Below, in pieces: positions 4,025-5,018 of a stretch of DNA of 5,018 nt. The stretch is from Anaerolineales bacterium. GTDB lineage: Bacteria > Chloroflexota > Anaerolineae > Anaerolineales > Villigracilaceae. A program made the translations under genes and the position numbers. How positions within the stretch are numbered: position 1 is the first letter of the stretch; each line of letters opens with the position of its first letter. The DNA lies in the NCBI GenBank assembly GCA_028689195.1, contig JAQTWR010000243.1:1-5018 (forward strand). Reading direction: 5' to 3'. Under the pieces are notes generated by a model that saw only the letters and a list, made by a program, of their open reading frames with translations, had not been told where the DNA came from and searched no databases.

Positions 4025-5018
4025 ATGTATAAAATTTGCTTACTCCCCGGCGACGGAATTGGTCCCGAAGTAATCGCGTCAGCAAAAGAAGTATTATCTG
4101 CGCTGCCGATTGCATGGGAATTTACCGAATGTGGAATCGGCTATGGCGAATACGAACGTTCTGGTTCGCCGCTGCCTGATTCGACTCTCGCGCAAATCCG
4201 CAATTCGGACGCGGCTCTCTTTGGCGCAGTGACCACGCCGCCCAACATTCCCAATTATTTTTCGCCCGTCGTGCGGATGCGTCAGTCGCTTGATCTTTAC
4301 GCCAACTTGCGCCCGACGCGCTCTATTCTACATTCATCATCGCGCCCGAATATTGATATGGTCATCGTCCGCGAAAACACCGAAGGATTGTATTCGGGCG
4401 TCGAGCGCGTAGAAGATGACGGCAACCGCGCCATCACCGAACGGATCATCACCCGCAAAGGTTCGGAGCGAATCATCCGCAAAGCGTTTGGCCTCGCGCG
4501 TGAGTTGGGACGCAAATCAGTTCACGTCGTCCACAAAGCGAACGTGCTGCGCCAAACCTGCGGGTTGTTTCGCGCGGTTGCGCTTGAAATTGCAAAAGAG
4601 TATTCTGATATTGCAATGAATGAAATGCTGGTGGACACCTGCGCTATGGAACTTGTCCGCGCGCCGGAGCAGTTTGAAATCATCGTCACCACGAATTTAT
4701 TCGGCGACATTTTGAGCGATGAAGCCTGTATGTTCGTCGGCGGACTCGGCATTGCGTCGTCGGGCAACATCGGCGCGGATGCGGCGGTCTTCGAGCCAGT
4801 GCATGGCAGCGCGCCGCCGCTCGTCGGCACGGGAAAAGAAAATCCCATCGCGACGTTGCTCGCCGCCGCGATGATGTTGGATCACATTGGCGAAAAGAAT
4901 CACGCCGCGAAGTTGCGCTCCGCGATTGAAACGTGCATTGCCAACAACGAAACCACGCCTGATTTGGGCGGCGCGTTGACGACGGATGAAGTTGCAAAAG
5001 CGGTAATTGGTAACTTGT
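4025..5018 (+). CDS. lysB: Homoisocitrate dehydrogenase, 3' end just outside window
   Basis: Predicted to oxidise and decarboxylate homoisocitrate to 2-oxoadipate, probably with NAD. The frame is open from ATG 4025 to the window edge (331 complete codons). The Thermus homoisocitrate dehydrogenase is about 334 residues, so only a few codons should be missing. Beta-decarboxylating dehydrogenase motifs are LLPGDGIGPEV (6-16), VRMRQSLDLYANLRPTRS (83-100, substrate Arg84, Arg86 and Arg96), IVRENTEGLYSG (114-125, Arg116 and Tyr123), HKANVL (170-175, Lys171), TTNLFGDILSDEA (222-234, metal ligands Asp228 and Asp232, with Asp204 earlier) and FEPVHGSAP (256-264). The arginine-rich 83-100 segment resembles homoisocitrate dehydrogenases more than leucine-type LeuB, which has a different loop there. 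Alternatives are isopropylmalate, isocitrate or tartrate dehydrogenase, or a broad-specificity enzyme. Confidence 0.83.
   Translation, partial: MYKICLLPGDGIGPEVIASAKEVLSALPIAWEFTECGIGYGEYERSGSPLPDSTLAQIRNSDAALFGAVTTPPNIPNYFSPVVRMRQSLDLYANLRPTRSILHSSSRPNIDMVIVRENTEGLYSGVERVEDDGNRAITERIITRKGSERIIRKAFGLARELGRKSVHVVHKANVLRQTCGLFRAVALEIAKEYSDIAMNEMLVDTCAMELVRAPEQFEIIVTTNLFGDILSDEACMFVGGLGIASSGNIGADAAVFEPVHGSAPPLVGTGKENPIATLLAAAMMLDHIGEKNHAAKLRSAIETCIANNETTPDLGGALTTDEVAKAVIGNL
5002..5018 (-). repeat. Copy of the lysT-lysU gap word at the 3' end of lysB
   Basis: Bases 5002-5018 are the reverse complement of 3438-3454 at 16 of 17 positions (mismatch at 5014). Here the word is coding (the last codons read V-I-G-N-L), unlike in the lysT-lysU gap. 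It may be the first arm of another palindrome extending past the window edge. Confidence 0.5.

Overview
The window is a stretch of bacterial chromosome, all on the + strand, with moderate GC and many GCG/CGC codons. It holds the 3' end of an unrelated gene followed by a four-gene operon, whose last gene runs off the right edge. The four enzymes fit the first half of lysine biosynthesis by the alpha-aminoadipate (AAA) route. The codon style, the alpha-2-macroglobulin tail, the homocitrate synthase with a C-terminal RAM domain and the word-like intergenic palindromes suggest a Chloroflexota (Anaerolineae-like) genome. This placement is an inference from pattern memory, not from a search.

Layout: (1) 1-279, C-terminal end of a bacterial alpha-2-macroglobulin, followed by a GC-rich hairpin. 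(2) 280-597, a 318-bp gap with a good sigma-70 type promoter (349-376), a leader of about 190 nt, and a perfect 12-bp intrinsic terminator (542-573) only 24 bp before the first operon gene. (3) 598-1974, homocitrate synthase with a RAM domain. (4) 2159-3412 and 3467-3964, homoaconitase large and small subunits. (5) 4025-5018+, homoisocitrate dehydrogenase, missing only its last few residues. Each operon gene has a strong AAGGAG-type ribosome binding site 4-5 nt before its ATG.

Pathway: homocitrate synthase condenses 2-oxoglutarate with acetyl-CoA. LysT/LysU isomerise homocitrate to homoisocitrate through homoaconitate. LysB oxidatively decarboxylates this to 2-oxoadipate. The second half of the pathway (LysN-type aminotransferase and the LysW carrier-protein enzymes) is not in the window.

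The most interesting region is the leader. Any transcript reaching homocitrate synthase from a recognisable promoter must read through the terminator. The terminator's 5' arm and loop (549-558) are complementary over 10 contiguous pairs to the 3' arm (456-465) of a strong upstream hairpin. A short ORF (414-500) places Lys codons 4, 6 and 8 just ahead of, and into, the other arm of that hairpin. This is the geometry of a transcription attenuator, driven either by translation of a Lys-rich leader peptide or by a ligand-binding RNA. A second theme is that all three intercistronic gaps are filled by different short-word palindromes lying between the stop codon and the next ribosome binding site. 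The word from one of them recurs in the last coding bases of the dehydrogenase gene.
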